Shown: piece after piece, positions 60,136-64,000 of the stretch
How positions within the stretch are numbered: the first letter of the stretch is position 1
Layout: each line of letters starts with the position of its first letter
From: Takifugu bimaculatus
Taxonomy: Eukaryota > Chordata > Actinopteri > Tetraodontiformes > Tetraodontidae
Direction of reading: 5' to 3'
Assembly (NCBI GenBank): GCA_004026145.2
Contig: CP034975.1
Coordinates: 22,792,111-22,856,110, forward strand
Length of the DNA stretch: 64,000 nt
The notes under the pieces: model-generated
Database searches by the model: none
Seen by the model: the letters and a program-made list of their open reading frames with translations, nothing else
Told to the model about the DNA's origin: nothing
Program-made: the position numbers and the translations under genes

Positions 60136-63100
60136 GACATTTTCCTCGAAATATCGGACAAAAGGCAACCACGGGTACTGGAGACGGTCCTGAGGTGTTC
60201 CTCGGGGTGTCTGGAGTTGTTTTCCACCCAGCTGCCAACACCCGTGTGACAGTGGGTGTGGTCTGATGCGCTCTGACTGCAGTTTATGCTGATGTGGGCA
60301 AAGGGGGCTCATATAAACCTCCTCCTGCAGCCTACAGCAAGCTGGCTGTATAACTTATGTTAATCAGTCCGAGGTGTTTGACACGCAGGTCCAATGCAAT
60401 ATGAAGACTGCTGATGGTGCAGCGCACCCCGAAAACCTGTGAAACCAACTCCAACACTCATTGCTGGTATCATTTCACTCTTTCATTGAGTGAAACAAAA
60501 ACACCCCTGCTGCTGCTGTCACACTCCATTCTTCTAAAATAACACACACTGTCTGGAGTGTATTTCCATGTGCTGCTTGCTGTGGCTGCATATGCAACAC
60601 TTGACAGCCCCCTGTGAACAGCCTTTGTTGGAGTCTCTGAATAAACATTGTACTGATTATTGATTAATGTGGATCCAGCAATAGTCAGAATATACGATCG
60701 TAGATGTAGCTGGTTGCCATCATTGAATCTGTTGCAAAGTAATTCGCAGGAATCTTCACTGGCTCCTGTTTGATTGGCACATGTTTAATCACTTCATATA
60801 TCTGAATTTAAATAACAGATCAGTTAATATGCTGGGATTCTCAAACTCATCTCACACGGCAGCATGTGGGCACCTGCTGCATGACGGCTGGGTAATAGCA
60901 GCAGGGGGGGGGCTCCACTCGCCAGCGGATCGCAGATTACCATGAGATCTGTCGCTGCTGAACACTAATGTGATGGTAAAATATAACAAATATGCTTCAG
61001 GAAAGGCAGCATTAAACCCCTGCAGGAAGAATTATTCCACCCTCAGATATTATATTTCATAATTCTCCCAGAATGGCACAGGGGGGCAAAGGCCACACAT
61101 TCAATAGAAAAAAATGCTTCTTTTACTGATTCAGATGAATGTCATGTTTCAGGCTTGTCCTTTTATTCTATTAAACATAATTGATCCCTCATTCAGGCAT
61201 TCTAGGTGAGGATTGCCAGGAAACACTTCTGTGTAAGCAGCTCTGTGAAGCCCAAATGTTGATGAAGGATTCCGTTTCACAGACACATCTTAACACAGGT
61301 CTGAGCAAAGATCAGCTGCTGATTGGCTTATTAGATGTAATATTTTTATATTCTTAATTGTGTGGTGACCAATCTTTTGGAGCGGTGACAACGAAGGCTT
61401 TCAGAAAATTCAGTAACGAAAAGAAAAAACGCCTTCATCTAATAATGAAAAATCACAAGGGGGAAGATCATTAAGAAGAGCAGAATGTGCTAGTGTGAGG
61501 ATAAAAATAAAAAAAGTTTCTTCCTCCATTAAAAGCAAATATGTTTTTCCTGCTTCCACAAAGCTACTGACAGATGCACGCCTACGTGTCAGAGATGTCC
61601 AAACCTCAGGCGCTAATGCAGCTGATTGAACTGTCTCAACATATAAAATCTTCCTCTGCGTGCTTACGTATGGAACGAGCGGGGTCACTCAGGTCATCTT
61701 CCTGATTGATCAGTCAGGCTGCGTTAACCTACACGCTGTGTTAATGAGCTTCAGCATTTTATCATTTGAACTCAATCAGCTCAGCCTGAAAAGAAACGTC
61801 TGGCTGCAGTTATTTTTGTCTAACATTGTTTATGTTGTGATAGTGACATCGGCATCTCAATGTGCACATTACACTCGCTCCATACTGCCCGTTCATATCC
61901 GACATGGGCTTCTTCATGATATATCTGTAAGCCCATATGGCCCAGTCTCGATGATGACCCCCCCCTCCCACTGGGGGTGGCAAAATCAGTACAATAATAA
62001 CACAATCTGGCCAAAACACATCATCGCAATCTTTACATTGCTGGTTTGTTCTACAGTGTTCAGAAAAGTGCTGCCACCGAACGTGAAACCAAACACAAAA
62101 GAAGATGCAAACCTTTATTGGTCAGGTGACCCTTTTATCTCGCTACCCCCCCCCCCCCACATATACATCAAACGATCAACAGGCCCCTGTTTTGCCCATG
62201 AGGATGAATCCCAGAGAGCAGTGGTGGATGCAGTGAGACGCCTGAGGTGAGTCTGTCTTTGAATGTGAATATATTGCGCAAACCAGCGTGCGGCGCACAG
62301 GAGTGTGCACCTTCGCTGACACCACATAACTGTTCAGGGAGTCGGCCACGTGGGTGACAGGTGTTGTGAAACAGGGGAAGATGGGGAAATGTTTGGCGCG
62401 TGGTGTGTATGTGTGCATCGCTGTGCCCACCTCCCCCCACATACCCTATATAGTGTACTCAGTCGTGAGTGTCTGAATGTTAAGTGAGGATGGCCGTACC
62501 CGAAAGTGCACACAATGCACCGTGAAAAGTAGTCGACAACCGATGCTCCCTAACCAAGCAACATGTCCCATCATCCCTTGCGAGAAGCTAGACATAATGC
62601 CTATTATTATTGAATGAACAAATGTTAATGACATTATAGTACCTGAATAAACCTGCTTTGAATCAGTGTTTTACATTTATTAATCAGAGGAAAAAAAGAA
62701 AATGATTCGACTGGTGATCTGGTATGTCTTTATTATTATTTAAGCCAATTAAAGCACGATGGCTCGAGCGGCATTTCACTGAGTAGTGCACTAACTAGTT
62801 CACTCAAGCCAAGTCCCCATGTAGTGAGTGGTGAACAGGGAGCGAGTGCAAAATTTCAGATGCAGCCTATGTCTGTTGGTGCACGTGCTGCCTGCGCTCA
62901 GTGTTGCTCTGTCACGTCTACCTGTAAAAGCCATCTAAACCAAGCTGCAGCTCCCCCTGTTGGCCAGGATGCCATTGTGCATACAAGAGCTAAAGTGTTT
63001 TTCATTGTAAAGAATAAAAATAAAAGTAACAGAGGTCAAAAACAAACATTAAGAGAAACTAAAACAACATTGAACCACTAGCAAAGGTTAAAAATAGATT

Positions 63101-63429
63101 TTGCAGCTGCATGCATGTGACCGTTTGATTGATTTTGCTCATCCCTACAGCGGTCCATTCATGCCAGAGCGTAGCGACCTTATGGCACTTCAATCCCAAA
63201 CCGCCTGCAGCCCAAATGATGTCTGTTAGGACTTCACAGGACAAGAAAAGTACTTTTGCTGTACAAGGCAGCCCTCTTCAGCAGCGTCCTGAGGACTGAG
63301 GTATTATTGACAATCCGCTTCATGGGTGAGGCCCGGTTGTCATGTCTGATTTACAATGATGAAAACATGACAGATCATTAACTGCACCACCAGTCTTGCG
63401 GATATTTCTGCCTTTTTTATCTTTCCTCT

Positions 63430-63690
63430 GCGCTCGTGTTTCATCCCTCTCACGCTGCACTCACACCAAAAGGGACCTCGGCTCGCGTAGATGGGCGTCT
63501 GGGACGGCGGCGAGCGATGCGGCGAGAGCGATTTGAGCAGCAACTTGAAGCTGAGAGAAGCTCAACTCCACGCAAACGAGCAGCGGCGGCAGCCAGTTGC
63601 GGGCCGATCTCTCTGACACAGGCCGCGGTGTCAGGCGTGCGTGGGCGTGCCGGCTATTGTCGTCAGGAGTAGCCCTCACAACGACCTCCT
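63430..63690. mobile_element. CpG-dense block, possible young non-autonomous element
   Basis: Sequence of the type CACTCACACCAAAAGGGACC, CGGCGGCGAGCGATGCGGCG and GAGCGATTTGAGCAGC is much richer in CpG than its surroundings. It resembles fish DNA-transposon-derived elements with GCGAGCGA motifs. I cannot see clean terminal repeats or a target-site duplication. A CpG island or cryptic promoter is the alternative. Confidence 0.3.
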
Positions 63691-64000
63691 GCAAACAGAG
63701 TGGAGGCCAAACCCAGGCAGCATTTAGCAGCCATCTCTGCTAAACCAAGCCCCACTACATTGGAAAATGCAAACACTCATTCTACCAATTGATGCATCTC
63801 CAGACAGCAGAGGGCTGAGGAAATAATGGCGAGTTGCAGCAACCCCCAAGAGGAAAGCAAGGGATTACTGACGTGCATTCCAGCACCGCTGGACCAGAGT
63901 CCTGCCAGTGACATTCATCGCTGTGACAGCAGCTGATCAAAATAACACTTATTTATTCATGCATGCTTCCAGGAATGACCAAGAGCTAAAGAAGCATATT

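Larger units (their letters stand above)
59797..64000 (-). other. gpc6: gpc6 intron continuing past the window edge
   Basis: No upstream gpc6 exon is recognisable here, so exons 1-2 lie to the right of the window. The stretch contains a diverged repeat (60018-60135), CNE-like sequence (61000-61230), a C-run near 62148, a possible decayed inverted-repeat element (62440-62860) and a CpG-dense block (63430-63690). The 196-codon frame at 61660-62250 starts with GTG and shows no domain. Confidence 0.6.

Noticed and set aside
61660..62250. 196-codon plus-strand frame inside the gpc6 intron
   Set aside because: It begins at GTG, crosses a C-run and repeat-like sequence, and shows no domain or splice pattern. 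Probably chance.

Overview
The window is vertebrate nuclear DNA, almost certainly from a teleost fish. It has intron-split genes with GT..AG junctions, huge introns, abundant CA/TG, AG and ATCC microsatellites, and diverged interspersed repeats of kinds common in teleosts. The gene set SOX21 - DCT - GPC6 matches the conserved block on human 13q31-32. The 245-residue SOX21 protein and the linkage to dct fit the teleost sox21b copy. The compact dct gene (about 3 kb from start to stop) suggests a euteleost with a small genome, but I cannot name the species.

Layout. Positions 1-5,970 are upstream non-coding DNA of sox21b. It contains CNE-like stretches (candidate conserved non-coding elements), an imperfect ATCC microsatellite (3235-3444) and a 9-bp tandem repeat. 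The intronless sox21b coding sequence lies at 6108-6845 (+), probably behind a short 5'-UTR intron. Its 3' UTR reaches a poly(A) signal near 7779. Positions 7,800-23,600 hold no gene I can support. They contain several TAAT-rich, repeat-poor blocks that look like the developmental enhancers SOX21 is known for. A complete 8-exon dct (dopachrome tautomerase, 516 aa) runs from 23650 to 26656 (+). Convergent with it, the last seven coding exons of a glypican-6 gene run on the minus strand from 59796 down to 28832. Its first two coding exons must lie beyond the right edge. Two gpc6 introns of 13-14 kb make up most of the right half.

How the genes relate. sox21b encodes a SoxB2 HMG-box repressor of neural progenitor differentiation. 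dct encodes a melanosomal membrane enzyme of eumelanin synthesis. gpc6 encodes a GPI-anchored heparan sulfate proteoglycan. They are not a functional operon. Their linkage is ancestral synteny, possibly held together by long-range sox21 enhancers. Relative orientations match human, but the TGDS and GPR180 genes that sit between SOX21 and DCT in human are not visible here.

No undescribed gene system was found. The oddest structure is an interstitial telomeric hairpin at 28003-28073. Its loop is a 29-bp sequence repeated exactly 1.5 kb away inside a gpc6 intron. CNE calls rest on composition only and need a genome alignment.
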